DNA from: Winogradskyella aurantia | GTDB taxonomy: Bacteria > Bacteroidota > Bacteroidia > Flavobacteriales > Flavobacteriaceae | Direction: 5' to 3' | Assembly (NCBI RefSeq): GCF_002266855.1 | Contig: NZ_NGJN01000003.1 | Span: 186,001 to 250,000 of the forward strand | DNA: 64,000 nt | Shown here: positions 18,557 to 27,194 of the stretch, piece by piece | Layout of the letters: each line of letters begins with the position of its first letter | How positions within the stretch are numbered: position 1 is the stretch's first letter | The notes under the pieces: model-generated | The model's database searches: none | What the model was told of the DNA's origin: nothing | What the model saw: only the letters and a program-made list of their open reading frames with translations | Program-made: the position numbers and the translations under genes

Positions 18557-19747
18557 ATGCCATCTATATCAAAAAAAGGGCTACATATGCCCGAATCACC
18601 GATTAGAAAATTGGTGCCTTATGCAGAAAAAGCACATAAAGAAGGAAAGACCGTATATTACTTAAATATTGGTCAACCCGATATAAAAACACCAAGTATT
18701 GCGTTAGATGCTGTAAAAATTCATTCACTCGATATTTTGGCCTATTCACGGTCGGAAGGATCTGAAGACTACCGCAAAAAAATTGCGAACTATTACAAGA
18801 AAAATGATATTGAGGTCACAAGTGATAATATTATCGTGACTACAGGTGGTAGTGAAGCTTTACTATTTGCCTTTGGTAGTATTATGGATCATGACGATGA
18901 AATTATCATACCTGAGCCTTTCTATGCAAATTATAATGGTTTTTCTGTGGCTTCCGGTGTAAATGTAGTTCCAGTAATTTCAAAAATAGAGGATAATTTT
19001 GCCCTGCCTCCCATTGAAGAATTTGAAAAGCACATTACGTCTAAAACCAAAGCCATTTTAATATGCAACCCTGGGAATCCCACAGGTTATCTTTATTCAA
19101 AAGAGGAGATAAAAAAGTTAGCTTCTATCGTAAAGAAATATGATTTATTCCTTATCGCTGATGAGGTTTACAGAGAATTTGTGTATGACGGCATTTCACA
19201 CTATTCCATATTGCAAGAGTCGGGTCTTGAGCAGCACGCTATTGTTATTGATTCCGTATCCAAACGTTATAGTATGTGCGGTGCCCGAATTGGCTATCTC
19301 GTTTCAAAGAATAAGGAGTTTATGAGAACAGCATTAAAGTTTGCACAGGCACGACTGAGCCCACCAACCCTAGCACAAATAGCAAGTGAAGCGGCACTGG
19401 AAACACCTCAAGGTTATTTTGATGAGGTTAGGGAAGAATATGTAAAGCGCCGCGATTTACTTATTGAAGAATTGGAAAAAATACCAGGTGTTAAAGTTGG
19501 GAAACCCAAAGGGGCTTTCTATTGTATCGCTGAGTTACCTGTAAAAAACACAGATGATTTTGCGAGGTGGCTTTTAGAGTCTTTTAATTATGAAAACAAT
19601 ACTGTGATGGTAGCACCAGCTGCTGGTTTTTACTCCACTCCAGGTGTTGGTCTTAATCAAATTAGGATTGCCTATGTTCTAAATGAGGATAGCTTGAGAA
19701 TTGCCGTTAAAACCATTGCTGAAGCATTAAAGATCTACAAGGACTAA
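18557..19747 (+). CDS. Pyridoxal phosphate-dependent class I aminotransferase
   Basis: Fold-type I aminotransferase of 396 residues, of the aspartate/aromatic aminotransferase group. The PLP-binding Lys236 sits in SVSKRYSMCGARIGY. The family pattern NPGNPTGYLYSKEE and the phosphate-contacting Arg nearby are visible, and the C terminus carries the carboxylate-binding Arg in NQIRIAYV. Substrate specificity cannot be read from the sequence; aspartate, aromatic or branched substrates are possible. It overlaps murB by one base (TAATG), so the two are probably one operon, which hints at a link with amino-acid supply for cell-wall building. Confidence 0.88.
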   Translation: MPSISKKGLHMPESPIRKLVPYAEKAHKEGKTVYYLNIGQPDIKTPSIALDAVKIHSLDILAYSRSEGSEDYRKKIANYYKKNDIEVTSDNIIVTTGGSEALLFAFGSIMDHDDEIIIPEPFYANYNGFSVASGVNVVPVISKIEDNFALPPIEEFEKHITSKTKAILICNPGNPTGYLYSKEEIKKLASIVKKYDLFLIADEVYREFVYDGISHYSILQESGLEQHAIVIDSVSKRYSMCGARIGYLVSKNKEFMRTALKFAQARLSPPTLAQIASEAALETPQGYFDEVREEYVKRRDLLIEELEKIPGVKVGKPKGAFYCIAELPVKNTDDFARWLLESFNYENNTVMVAPAAGFYSTPGVGLNQIRIAYVLNEDSLRIAVKTIAEALKIYKD

Positions 19748-20760
19748 TGACTGTGCAGCACGATGTTTCATTACAATCCTATAATACCTTTGGCATTAAT
19801 GCTAAAGCAAAGTCTTTCTGCAACATAACCTCAGTTAAGTCACTACAAAACCTATTATCAGAGAATCATAACAAGCCCATTTTCGTATTAGGAGGTGGAA
19901 GCAATATGCTTTTAACCAAAAACATTGAAGCTTTGGTTGTGCATATTAATATTAAAGGCATTAAGGTTACAGAAGAAACTGATGACTATGTTGTGGTGAA
20001 GGCCATGGCTGGGGAAAACTGGCACAAATTAGTTCTTTGGTGTATCAAGCACAATTATGGAGGTATTGAAAATTTATCTTTGATTCCTGGAAATGTTGGT
20101 TCAGCACCAATTCAAAATATTGGTGCCTATGGTGCAGAGCTAAAGGATGTTTTTATAAGCTGTGAAGCGGTTTGTATTGAGGACCAAAGCATTCGTGTTT
20201 TCAATAAGGACGAATGTGAATTTGATTATAGAGAATCTGTCTTTAAAAAGTCACTTAGAGGAAAGTACATAATCACTAGTGTCCAATTCAAATTAAGCAA
20301 AACCAATCATCAACTCAATTTAGGTTATGGCGCCATTAAACAGCAGTTGGCCCAAAACAATATTACGCATCCAACAATTAGTGATGTGTCAAATGCTGTT
20401 ATTAGTATAAGACAGAGTAAATTACCAGACCCAAAGTACATTGGCAACAGTGGGAGCTTTTTTAAAAATCCGATTATTTCTTCCACTCACTTTGATTGTC
20501 TTAAAGAAAACTTTCCCGCTATTCCTTCCTACAAGGTTTCAGAAACCCAAATAAAAGTGCCTGCAGGGTGGCTAATTGAAAAGTCAGGCTTCAAAGGTAA
20601 ACGGTTCAATAATTACGGGGTGCATGACAAACAAGCATTGGTTTTAGTAAATTATGGCAATGCCGCAGGGGAAGACATCTATAACCTCGCAAAACTAATC
20701 CAGCATACGGTAAATCGCTTGTTTAACATCACCCTTGAAATTGAAGTCAATATTATATAA
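19747..20760 (+). CDS. murB: UDP-N-acetylenolpyruvoylglucosamine reductase MurB
   Basis: FAD enzyme of 337 residues that reduces UDP-GlcNAc-enolpyruvate with NADPH to UDP-MurNAc, the second committed step to peptidoglycan. It belongs to the E. coli-like (type I) group by length. Motifs: the FAD-binding LGGGSNML and IPGNVGSAPIQNIGAYGAEL, and the catalytic Ser in GNSGSFFKNP. The loop PAGWLIEKSGFKG precedes the final domain. The start ATG shares a base with the stop of the upstream aminotransferase gene. A hairpin terminator begins immediately after the stop codon. Confidence 0.95.
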   Translation: MTVQHDVSLQSYNTFGINAKAKSFCNITSVKSLQNLLSENHNKPIFVLGGGSNMLLTKNIEALVVHINIKGIKVTEETDDYVVVKAMAGENWHKLVLWCIKHNYGGIENLSLIPGNVGSAPIQNIGAYGAELKDVFISCEAVCIEDQSIRVFNKDECEFDYRESVFKKSLRGKYIITSVQFKLSKTNHQLNLGYGAIKQQLAQNNITHPTISDVSNAVISIRQSKLPDPKYIGNSGSFFKNPIISSTHFDCLKENFPAIPSYKVSETQIKVPAGWLIEKSGFKGKRFNNYGVHDKQALVLVNYGNAAGEDIYNLAKLIQHTVNRLFNITLEIEVNII

Positions 20761-20790
20761 AAAAGTCGCAATTAATATTGCGACTTTTAT
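20761..20790 (+). terminator. Rho-independent terminator after murB
   Basis: AAAAGTCGCAAT (20761-20772) pairs with ATTGCGACTTTT (20777-20788) around a 4-base loop. The hairpin starts at the base after the murB stop codon. Confidence 0.85.
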
Positions 20791-20949
20791 ATTAGAATAA
20801 TCTTTTTTTGAAAATGCTATTAATCAATTCTATATGAAGATAATTATTCTAATCTGGATTTTGAACCTCTCTTAGAGGTAATTAATTATATTTACGTATC
20901 AAATCCGGTTTTGGATTTCACAGATTAAAAAAAAATAAACTTTAACATA

Positions 20950-21483
20950 TTGGGCGTTACTCCTACAGAACAAAAGATCATAGATTACCTGGAAAAAGGT
21001 GATAAACGGGCGTTAGACCTCCTCTATGAACATTATTCAAATAGTTTGTACGGTGTTATATTAAAGATTACGGTCAATGAGGAAATAGCCCAAGACGCGC
21101 TTCAGGAAACGTTTATAAAAGTTTGGAAAAATGCCTCAAAATACGATCCTGACAAAGCAAAATTATTTACTTGGCTGTTCCGGATAGCACGTAATACGGC
21201 AATAGACAAGCTCAGGAGTTTCAACAATAGATATCAAAAAGAAATCCAAATTGACAATTCAAACGTATATATATTACCAACAGGCAAATTAAACCAAGAT
21301 GTCTTGGATATTAGAGAGCATGTTGGGAGACTAGATGAAAAATATCAAATTGTTTTAGATGCTCTTTTTTTTCAAGGAATGACGCAACAAGAAGCAAGTG
21401 AGGAATTAGATATTCCTTTAGGTACAATAAAATCTAGATTAAAAATAGGATTACGGGAACTTAAAAAAGTTTACGATCCATAA
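20950..21483 (+). CDS. RNA polymerase sigma factor, sigma-70 family (ECF-like)
   Basis: Sigma factor of 177 residues with region 2 (about 22-90, including DALQETFIKVWKNA and FTWLFRIARNTAIDKLR) and region 4 (about 120-172, with GMTQQEASEELDIPLGTIKSRL). Regions 1 and 3 are absent, as in ECF factors. The best start is TTG at 20950, since no ATG is suitably placed. The anti-sigma gene follows after 11 bases, so this is a classic sigma/anti-sigma pair. The inducing signal is unknown. The 160 bases upstream hold a small hairpin (CCTCT...AGAGG near 20870) but no clear -7 element. Confidence 0.9.
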   Translation: MGVTPTEQKIIDYLEKGDKRALDLLYEHYSNSLYGVILKITVNEEIAQDALQETFIKVWKNASKYDPDKAKLFTWLFRIARNTAIDKLRSFNNRYQKEIQIDNSNVYILPTGKLNQDVLDIREHVGRLDEKYQIVLDALFFQGMTQQEASEELDIPLGTIKSRLKIGLRELKKVYDP

Positions 21484-21494
21484 AGTTAAATAAA

Positions 21495-22292
21495 ATGGAA
21501 ACAAAATTACATAGCTTTTTAAGCTCTGATCTACTCAGTAAATATCTGGTAGGTGAGACTACAAGAGAAGAAGCTAAAGAGGTAGAGCATTTTATTTCCA
21601 ATTATCCTGAAGCTGCAGAAGCCTACGAAAAACTTCAGACTAATTTAGAAATAATAGCTAAAGTTGGTGCCGTAGACGTGCCAAGTGGCGTTTTATCTAC
21701 TATTTTAGAGTCTTTAGATGAGTCTAACGATACTAAGGTCATTCAGTTGGTGCAAAAAAGAAGAATTTCCTGGTTCAGTATTGCTGCATCAGCGGCTGCA
21801 ATTCTATTTGCCACGTCAACCTTTATGTTATATGAGAAGAATCTTCAACTTAATGACGAAAACAACGTGGTTATTGATGAGATTTTTGATTTGAGAAGCG
21901 ATATAGAAAAGAACAACTCTAAATTATCGGAATTATCTGATCAGCTGATGAAATTAAACAACCCTGATGCTCAAAAATATGTTTTTGAAGGTAATGATCG
22001 TGCAAAAAATTTAAAGACTGTTGCATACATTAATCCAGTTGAAAAGACATCAATGATTGATGTGATTACTTTACCACAATTACCAGAAGAACAACATTAC
22101 CAGATATGGGCAGAACTACAAGATAGAATGATTAATCTAGGTATTTTGGATGAGTCGGACCGTAAGTTGAAACAAATACCATATATCGAGGATGCCCTTG
22201 CATTAAGTATCAAAATTGGTAAAAAAGGAGATACAACAAATGAAAATGATGCAGAGGTGGCAGAGATTTCCTTGAAAGAGAAAGAGAAATAG
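21495..22292 (+). CDS. Anti-sigma factor, RskA-like
   Basis: Single-pass membrane protein of 265 residues. The cytoplasmic N-terminal part (1-90) should hold the partner sigma factor. A transmembrane helix spans about 95-112 (FSIAASAAAILFATSTFML), followed by a coiled-coil stretch (about 118-155). The periplasmic anti-sigma-K (RskA) type domain contains YQIWAELQ and ILDESD. It lacks the HxxxCxxC zinc motif of ZAS anti-sigma factors. It lies 11 bases after the sigma gene. Release of the sigma factor would need proteolysis or a periplasmic signal, which the sequence does not specify. Confidence 0.85.
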   Translation: METKLHSFLSSDLLSKYLVGETTREEAKEVEHFISNYPEAAEAYEKLQTNLEIIAKVGAVDVPSGVLSTILESLDESNDTKVIQLVQKRRISWFSIAASAAAILFATSTFMLYEKNLQLNDENNVVIDEIFDLRSDIEKNNSKLSELSDQLMKLNNPDAQKYVFEGNDRAKNLKTVAYINPVEKTSMIDVITLPQLPEEQHYQIWAELQDRMINLGILDESDRKLKQIPYIEDALALSIKIGKKGDTTNENDAEVAEISLKEKEK

Positions 22293-22308
22293 AAATGAGT
22301 AAGCATTA

Positions 22309-22342
22309 AAAAAAGAGGCATTGAAATCAATGCCTCTTTTTT
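22309..22342. terminator. Bidirectional terminator between anti-sigma gene and aqpZ
   Basis: GAGGCATTGA pairs with TCAATGCCTC. An A-tract stands on the left and a T-tract on the right, so the hairpin can serve both convergent genes. Confidence 0.85.
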
Positions 22343-22346
22343 GTTT

Positions 22347-23033
22347 TTAGTCCTTTTCAAAAAGCGCCTTGTGTATAATTCCTCCAAGGACAGCTCCAGC
22401 AATAGGTGCTACCCAAAACAACCAAACCTGGGATAAGTAGGCACCATCAGCAAATAGTGCTTGACTTAATGAACGCGCTGGATTAACCGACGTATTCGTT
22501 ATAGGTATACTAATTAAGTGAATTAAAGTCAGTGCTAAACCAATGGCAAGTGGCCCGAAGCCTTTAGGGGCTCTAACATTGGTACTTCCTAAAATCACCA
22601 ATAAAAAAAAAGCCGTTAAGACAACTTCGGCCACGATAGCGGATAGCATGCTGTAACCGTCTGGTGATAAATCTCCATAACCATTAGCCGCAAAACCACC
22701 AACTGATTCGAATCCAGACTTTCCGGAAACGATTAAATACAAAACACCGGCTGCAGCAATAGCCCCAATAACCTGAGCTACAATATAGCCAAAGATATCC
22801 TTAGACTCAAATTTTCCCCCAGCCCAGAGACCTAAAGACACTGCCGGGTTAAAATGTCCGCCAGAAATATGGCCCACCGCGTAAGCCATTGTAAGAACCG
22901 TAAGACCAAAAGCTAGTGCTACGCCCATAAAGCCAATTCCAAGTTCAGGAATACCAGCAGCAAAAATAGCGCTACCACAACCTCCAAATACGAGCCAGAA
23001 GGTCCCAAAAAATTCAGCAAATAATTTTTTCAT
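22347..23033 (-). CDS. aqpZ: Aquaporin Z
   Basis: Major intrinsic protein of 228 residues that lets water cross the inner membrane. It shows six helices and both pore motifs: NPA in [11 protein letters not shown] and NPA in [12 protein letters not shown]. The second-half Arg after NPA belongs to the selectivity filter. The length is typical of bacterial AqpZ. I chose the ATG at 23031-23033 ([20 protein letters not shown]). A TTG three codons upstream is the alternative. It is a single-gene transcript, convergent with the anti-sigma gene. Confidence 0.94.
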   Translation of the reverse strand: MKKLFAEFFGTFWLVFGGCGSAIFAAGIPELGIGFMGVALAFGLTVLTMAYAVGHISGGHFNPAVSLGLWAGGKFESKDIFGYIVAQVIGAIAAAGVLYLIVSGKSGFESVGGFAANGYGDLSPDGYSMLSAIVAEVVLTAFFLLVILGSTNVRAPKGFGPLAIGLALTLIHLISIPITNTSVNPARSLSQALFADGAYLSQVWLFWVAPIAGAVLGGIIHKALFEKD

Positions 23034-23138
23034 AATCGACAAATTAATTAGTTAGTAAAAAATAAATTTTTGGATAGTACACAACATGATGCGTTGAAGC
23101 CTGGCAGAAAATGGAGCTAGAAAATAAAGTAAAAACCT

Positions 23139-23146
23139 TATCTTTG
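23139..23146 (+). promoter_or_regulatory. -7 promoter element (TATCTTTG) for the 23167 gene row
   Basis: Perfect TAnnTTTG match 20 bases before the ATG at 23167. It probably drives the whole closely spaced row 23167-26269. Confidence 0.5.
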
Positions 23147-23166
23147 CACTAAATTAGGGATTTAAA

Positions 23167-23370
23167 ATGAAACTAATACTACTAACTTTAGGATTGTTAG
23201 CCTTAGCAGTTGCTGGAATTACAATTAAAATTTGGGCCAAAAAAGACGGTGAATTTGCAGGAACCTGTGCCAGCCAAAATCCAATGTTAAACCAAGATGG
23301 TGAGGCATGTGGCTTTTGTGGTAAGTCTCCTGATCAGTTTAAAGATTGTAAAGAAACTCAACATTCTTAA
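23167..23370 (+). CDS. Small membrane-anchored cysteine-rich protein, function unknown
   Basis: Protein of 67 residues with one N-terminal hydrophobic helix (about 3-20) and a short exported or cytoplasmic tail. The tail carries four cysteines (34, 48, 51 and 61) in the arrangement C-x13-C-x2-C-x9-C, around the segment DGEACGFCGK. The Cys spacing could hold a metal or iron-sulfur centre, or form disulfides; this is inference. I recognise no named domain. It starts the row with the glycosyltransferase (6-base gap), the sigma factor and the Nramp-type transporter, and has its own promoter element. Confidence 0.7.
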   Translation: MKLILLTLGLLALAVAGITIKIWAKKDGEFAGTCASQNPMLNQDGEACGFCGKSPDQFKDCKETQHS

Positions 23371-23376
23371 ATCTTA

Positions 23377-24489
23377 ATGAGCTTTCCCTCAATACTACTC
23401 ATTGCCTTTATAGCAATTGTGAGTATTCAAATTTTTTACTATTTCGCTTTCTTACTCAATTTTGGTTTAAAAAAACCTAATACGCCATCTCATGAGAGCC
23501 CGCCGTTATCCGTAATTATTTGTGCAAAAAATGAAGCGGAAAATCTGAGAGTCAATCTCCCCTTAATCCTTAACCAAGAATATCCAAATTTTGAAGTGGT
23601 TTTGGTAAATGACAGCTCCTCAGATGAAACGTTGGAAGTAATGGAAGCATTCGACAAATCGCACAAAAAGATAAAACTTGTGGATGTAAAGTCTAATGAG
23701 ACCTTTTGGGGAAATAAAAAGTATGCCTTGACCTTGGCTATTAAAGCCTCAAAAAATGATTATTTAATCTTTACCGATGCCGATTGCCAACCTAACTCCA
23801 ACCAATGGCTCAAACATATCAGTAGTCATTTTTCTAATGAAAAATCCATAGTTTTAGGTTACGGCGCCTATGCTAAAAAACACCTTTCATTTCTAAATAA
23901 ACTTATTAGATATGAAACTGTAATGACGGCGTTGCAATACTTTTCTTACGCTAATGTAGGCCTGCCTTACATGGGAGTTGGACGAAATATGGCTTACAGA
24001 AAAGACCTTTTTTTCAACAATAACGGGTACTCTACTCACATCAATCTGCGTTCGGGTGATGATGACTTATTCATTAACGAAGTTGCCCACAAATCAAATA
24101 CCGCAATTTGCTTTACTACTCCCAGTTTCACCATCTCAGAGCCCAAAACCAAGTTTAGTGATTGGATTCTGCAAAAAAGAAGACATATAAGTACTTCAAA
24201 ACATTACAAACTCAAGCACAAGCTGCTCTTGGGTCTTTTCTTCTTTTCTCAGTTGCTATTTTGGGTCTTAGCGCCGCTCGCCTTGCTTTTTTCACCATAT
24301 TGGCCATGGATTCTAGTTACAGTTATACTTAGGTTTGCAATTCAATTAACCTCCTTCGCCTTGGCGTCTAAAAAATTAGGGGAAATGAATTTGGTTTTTC
24401 TATCGCCACTATTAGAATTATTTTTAATTAGTACGCAATTGAGTATATTTATAGTTAACCTAATATCTAAACCTAAACATTGGAAGTAG
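23377..24489 (+). CDS. Membrane-associated glycosyltransferase family 2
   Basis: GT-A fold glycosyltransferase of 370 residues. It has an N-terminal transmembrane helix (about 5-27), a GT2 domain (about 44-270) and two or three C-terminal helices (about 283-365). Visible motifs are VIICAKNEAENL, NDSSSDET, the metal/nucleotide-binding DAD in FTDADCQ and a Q-x-x-R-x type end motif in WILQKRRHIS. The acceptor and sugar are unknown; the layout suits transfer of a sugar to a lipid or to an envelope glycan. It overlaps the following sigma-factor gene by 10 bases. Confidence 0.88.
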   Translation: MSFPSILLIAFIAIVSIQIFYYFAFLLNFGLKKPNTPSHESPPLSVIICAKNEAENLRVNLPLILNQEYPNFEVVLVNDSSSDETLEVMEAFDKSHKKIKLVDVKSNETFWGNKKYALTLAIKASKNDYLIFTDADCQPNSNQWLKHISSHFSNEKSIVLGYGAYAKKHLSFLNKLIRYETVMTALQYFSYANVGLPYMGVGRNMAYRKDLFFNNNGYSTHINLRSGDDDLFINEVAHKSNTAICFTTPSFTISEPKTKFSDWILQKRRHISTSKHYKLKHKLLLGLFFFSQLLFWVLAPLALLFSPYWPWILVTVILRFAIQLTSFALASKKLGEMNLVFLSPLLELFLISTQLSIFIVNLISKPKHWK

Positions 24490-25025
24490 AAGATGCCATT
24501 ATAAGAGCCAAAGCAAATGACCAAATTGCATTCAATTTCTTATTAGACACCTTCTGGAACGACGTTTATGCATTTCAACTTAAACGTACACAAAATGAAA
24601 ATGATGCAGAAGACATTACCATTCAAACATTTTCTAAAGCCTTTGACAAAATAGATACGTATGATGAGACCTATAAATTCAAAACCTGGCTTATCACCAT
24701 TTCAAAAAATATCCACATTGACCTAATAAGAAAACAAAAAAAAACAATCAGAAACACCTCTAAGGACAACGATAAAAATTTCTTAGAGATTGTTGATGAT
24801 TCTCCCTCCCCCGAAGACAAAATCATTACCGAACAAAATTTGGCAAAATTGCTTCGCGACATAAAAAAACTAAAACCACACTACCAAGAAGTCATCAACC
24901 TGAGGTATTTCCAAGAATTAAGTTATCGTGAAATATCAGAAGAACTTAAGGAGCCCATGAATAATGTGAAGATAAAATTATTGAGAGCCAAAAAGTTACT
25001 CGCTGAAATCATTACCGAAAAATAA
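24480..25025 (+). CDS. RNA polymerase sigma factor, sigma-70 family (ECF-like)
   Basis: Sigma factor of 181 residues with region 2 (about 13-85, EDITIQTFSKAFDKI and FKTWLITISKNIHIDLIRK) and region 4 (about 125-178, YFQELSYREISEEL). It starts with TTG at 24480 inside the end of the glycosyltransferase gene, which points to translational coupling. Its stop shares one base with the start of the Nramp-type gene. Unlike the factor at 20950, no anti-sigma gene is adjacent. It could be controlled by abundance, or by a partner elsewhere. Confidence 0.88.
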   Translation: MEVEDAIIRAKANDQIAFNFLLDTFWNDVYAFQLKRTQNENDAEDITIQTFSKAFDKIDTYDETYKFKTWLITISKNIHIDLIRKQKKTIRNTSKDNDKNFLEIVDDSPSPEDKIITEQNLAKLLRDIKKLKPHYQEVINLRYFQELSYREISEELKEPMNNVKIKLLRAKKLLAEIITEK

Positions 25026-26269
25026 TGCTAGCTAAAATCAAACAGCTAGGACCTGGTCTATTATTTGCCGGAGCCGCAATTGGGGTATCGCATCTGGTAC
25101 AATCTACACGAGCAGGTGCAGATTTTGGTTTGGGTTTATTATGGGCTTTACTGCTGGTAAATCTATTCAAGTATCCTTTTTTTCAGTTTGGCCCACGCTA
25201 CGCTGCAGCCACAGGCGAAACCCTTCTAGAAGGCTATAATAGATTAGGTAAAGGAGTTCTTATCACCTTTTTTATCTTGAATTTAGCAACTATTTTCACC
25301 ATTCAAGCAGCCGTTACAATTGTTACTGCAGGTCTAGCCAATTCTCTCTTTGGGGATATTAGCTTTTTAAATTTTGGCTTTAGCAACCTATCTAGCGTGG
25401 AACTTTGGACTATAATTTTATTAGTTGTTTGCCTACTTATTTTGTTTTTCGGCCGCTACAAAGCCTTAGATAAACTCATAAAAATCATTATACTCATCCT
25501 ATCTCTAAGTACATTATTCGCGGTAATTTTTGCCTACAAGGCATTTAATTCACCTATTGCATTAAAACAAGTGCTACCGGAAAATGGTACTGAATTGGCA
25601 TTCCTCATAGCCTTTATGGGATGGATGCCTGCACCCTTAGACATTTCAGTATGGCACTCTATTTGGGCCATCGAAAAAAGGAAAAGCGAAAAAGAATTTA
25701 ATCCTAAAACAGCTCTGTTTGATTTTAATTTTGGCTTTGCCGGTGCCATCATACTTGGCATAGCTTTTTTGTGCCTTGGCTATTTTGTAATGTTTAACTC
25801 TGGTGAAACCTTCAGCAATCAAGCAGGCGTCTTTTCAAATCAACTTATTAATATTTACACCAATAGTTTAGGAAACTGGTCCTACGCCATAATAGGAATT
25901 GCAGCGTTTACAGCCATGTTTAGTACTACCATCACAACCTTGGACGCTTCTCCAAGGGCTATGACCAAAAGTCTTGAATTGTTAACAAATAAAGCTATTT
26001 CACAGGGGTATGTTATATGGATTTTAATTTTAGCCATTGGAACCATAGTAATTTTCCTCGCTTTCGCTTCTGAAATGGGAATACTTATTCAAATTGCGAC
26101 AGTACTATCGTTTATAACGGCACCGTTTTATGCCATAATTAACTTTAAGCTCATCACCAGTAAACACACACCCAAAGCGTGGAGACCTAATTTGATTTTG
26201 CGCTTGTTGTCCTGGTTAGGTATAGCGTTTTTACTTGGTTTTAGTTTTTGGTACCTAAGTATTCTTTAA
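25025..26269 (+). CDS. Nramp-like divalent metal transporter, atypical
   Basis: Polytopic membrane protein of 414 residues with about eleven helices and the LeuT-fold Nramp pattern. The N terminus GPGLLFAGAAIGVSHLVQST matches helix 1 of Nramp proteins. However, the metal-binding DPGN of that helix reads GVSH here, and the helix 6 MPH motif reads MPAP (GWMPAPLDISVWHS). Family Nramp carriers move Mn2+ or Fe2+ with protons. With both metal-binding motifs changed, the substrate of this protein is uncertain. It is translationally coupled to the sigma factor upstream (1-base overlap). Confidence 0.8.
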   Translation: MLAKIKQLGPGLLFAGAAIGVSHLVQSTRAGADFGLGLLWALLLVNLFKYPFFQFGPRYAAATGETLLEGYNRLGKGVLITFFILNLATIFTIQAAVTIVTAGLANSLFGDISFLNFGFSNLSSVELWTIILLVVCLLILFFGRYKALDKLIKIIILILSLSTLFAVIFAYKAFNSPIALKQVLPENGTELAFLIAFMGWMPAPLDISVWHSIWAIEKRKSEKEFNPKTALFDFNFGFAGAIILGIAFLCLGYFVMFNSGETFSNQAGVFSNQLINIYTNSLGNWSYAIIGIAAFTAMFSTTITTLDASPRAMTKSLELLTNKAISQGYVIWILILAIGTIVIFLAFASEMGILIQIATVLSFITAPFYAIINFKLITSKHTPKAWRPNLILRLLSWLGIAFLLGFSFWYLSIL

Positions 26270-26292
26270 ACAGGTTTTCCTAAATTAGTTTG

Positions 26293-26300
26293 TATCTTTG
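26293..26300 (+). promoter_or_regulatory. -7 promoter element (TATCTTTG) for lipA-gap
   Basis: Perfect TAnnTTTG match. It overlaps an in-frame TTG at 26298, which therefore cannot be the lipA start. The ATG at 26322 follows 21 bases later. Confidence 0.5.
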
Positions 26301-26321
26301 TTAACTGAAAGGGAAAATTAC

Positions 26322-27194
26322 ATGGAAACAACGGTTACGTCTAACATTTTACCAGAACGCAAGCCTAAATGGCTCAGGGTAAAATTACCTACAGGAAAAA
26401 AATACACAGAACTCAGAAGTCTTGTTGATAAATACAAACTAAATACCATTTGTACCTCAGGAAGCTGTCCAAATATGGGAGAATGCTGGGGGGAGGGTAC
26501 AGCTACGTTTATGATATTAGGTAATGTTTGTACGCGGTCTTGTGGATTTTGTGGTGTAAAGACCGGTCGGCCTGAAACTGTAGATTGGGATGAACCTGAA
26601 AAAGTTGCGCGTTCAATAAAAATCATGCAAATAAAGCACGCCGTTCTCACAAGTGTTGACAGGGATGACCTTAAAGACATGGGCAGTATTATGTGGGCTG
26701 AAACAGTAAAAGCAGTAAGACGCATGAATCCCGAAATAACACTCGAGACACTTATCCCAGATTTTCAAGGAATTGAAAGACATATTGATAGGATTGTAGA
26801 AGTTGCACCAGAAGTTGTCTCACATAATATAGAAACGGTACGTCGCTTAACGAGAGAAGTGAGGATACAAGCAAAATATGACCGAAGTATGGGTGTGCTT
26901 AAATACCTCAAACAACAAGGTCAGCGGAGAACTAAATCTGGAATCATGCTAGGCTTAGGCGAAGCGAGAGAAGAGGTTATTGAAACGCTACATGATCTCC
27001 GCGAAAATGAAGTGGATGTGGTTACTATTGGGCAATACCTGCAACCTACAAAAAAACATCTACCAGTTAAACGATTTATAAATCCAGATGAATTTGAAGA
27101 ATATAAGGAAATAGGTTTAGACTTAGGCTTTAGGCATGTTGAAAGCAGCGCCCTTGTAAGGTCGTCTTACAAAGCCCAAAAGCACATTAACTGA
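26322..27194 (+). CDS. lipA: Lipoyl synthase LipA
   Basis: Radical-SAM enzyme of 290 residues that inserts two sulfurs into octanoyl groups on lipoate-dependent proteins. The auxiliary cluster cysteines lie in [12 protein letters not shown], and the radical-SAM CxxxCxxC in CTRSCGFC. The C-terminal RSSY motif is present (VRSSYKA). I place the start at the ATG at 26322 (METTVTSN). An upstream TTG at 26298 would lie in the promoter. It overlaps the gap gene by one base (TGATG). No lipB is in the window. Confidence 0.95.
   Translation: METTVTSNILPERKPKWLRVKLPTGKKYTELRSLVDKYKLNTICTSGSCPNMGECWGEGTATFMILGNVCTRSCGFCGVKTGRPETVDWDEPEKVARSIKIMQIKHAVLTSVDRDDLKDMGSIMWAETVKAVRRMNPEITLETLIPDFQGIERHIDRIVEVAPEVVSHNIETVRRLTREVRIQAKYDRSMGVLKYLKQQGQRRTKSGIMLGLGEAREEVIETLHDLRENEVDVVTIGQYLQPTKKHLPVKRFINPDEFEEYKEIGLDLGFRHVESSALVRSSYKAQKHIN

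Noticed and set aside
20791-20949. Possible small RNA or riboswitch upstream of the sigma factor gene
   Set aside because: Only a 5-base stem (CCTCT/AGAGG) and a loose AATCTG/CAGATT pair are visible; no known riboswitch core or terminator was found.
26318-26725. Open frame of about 135 codons antisense to lipA
   Set aside because: It mirrors the coding strand of a well-conserved gene. The translation is low-complexity and has no motif.
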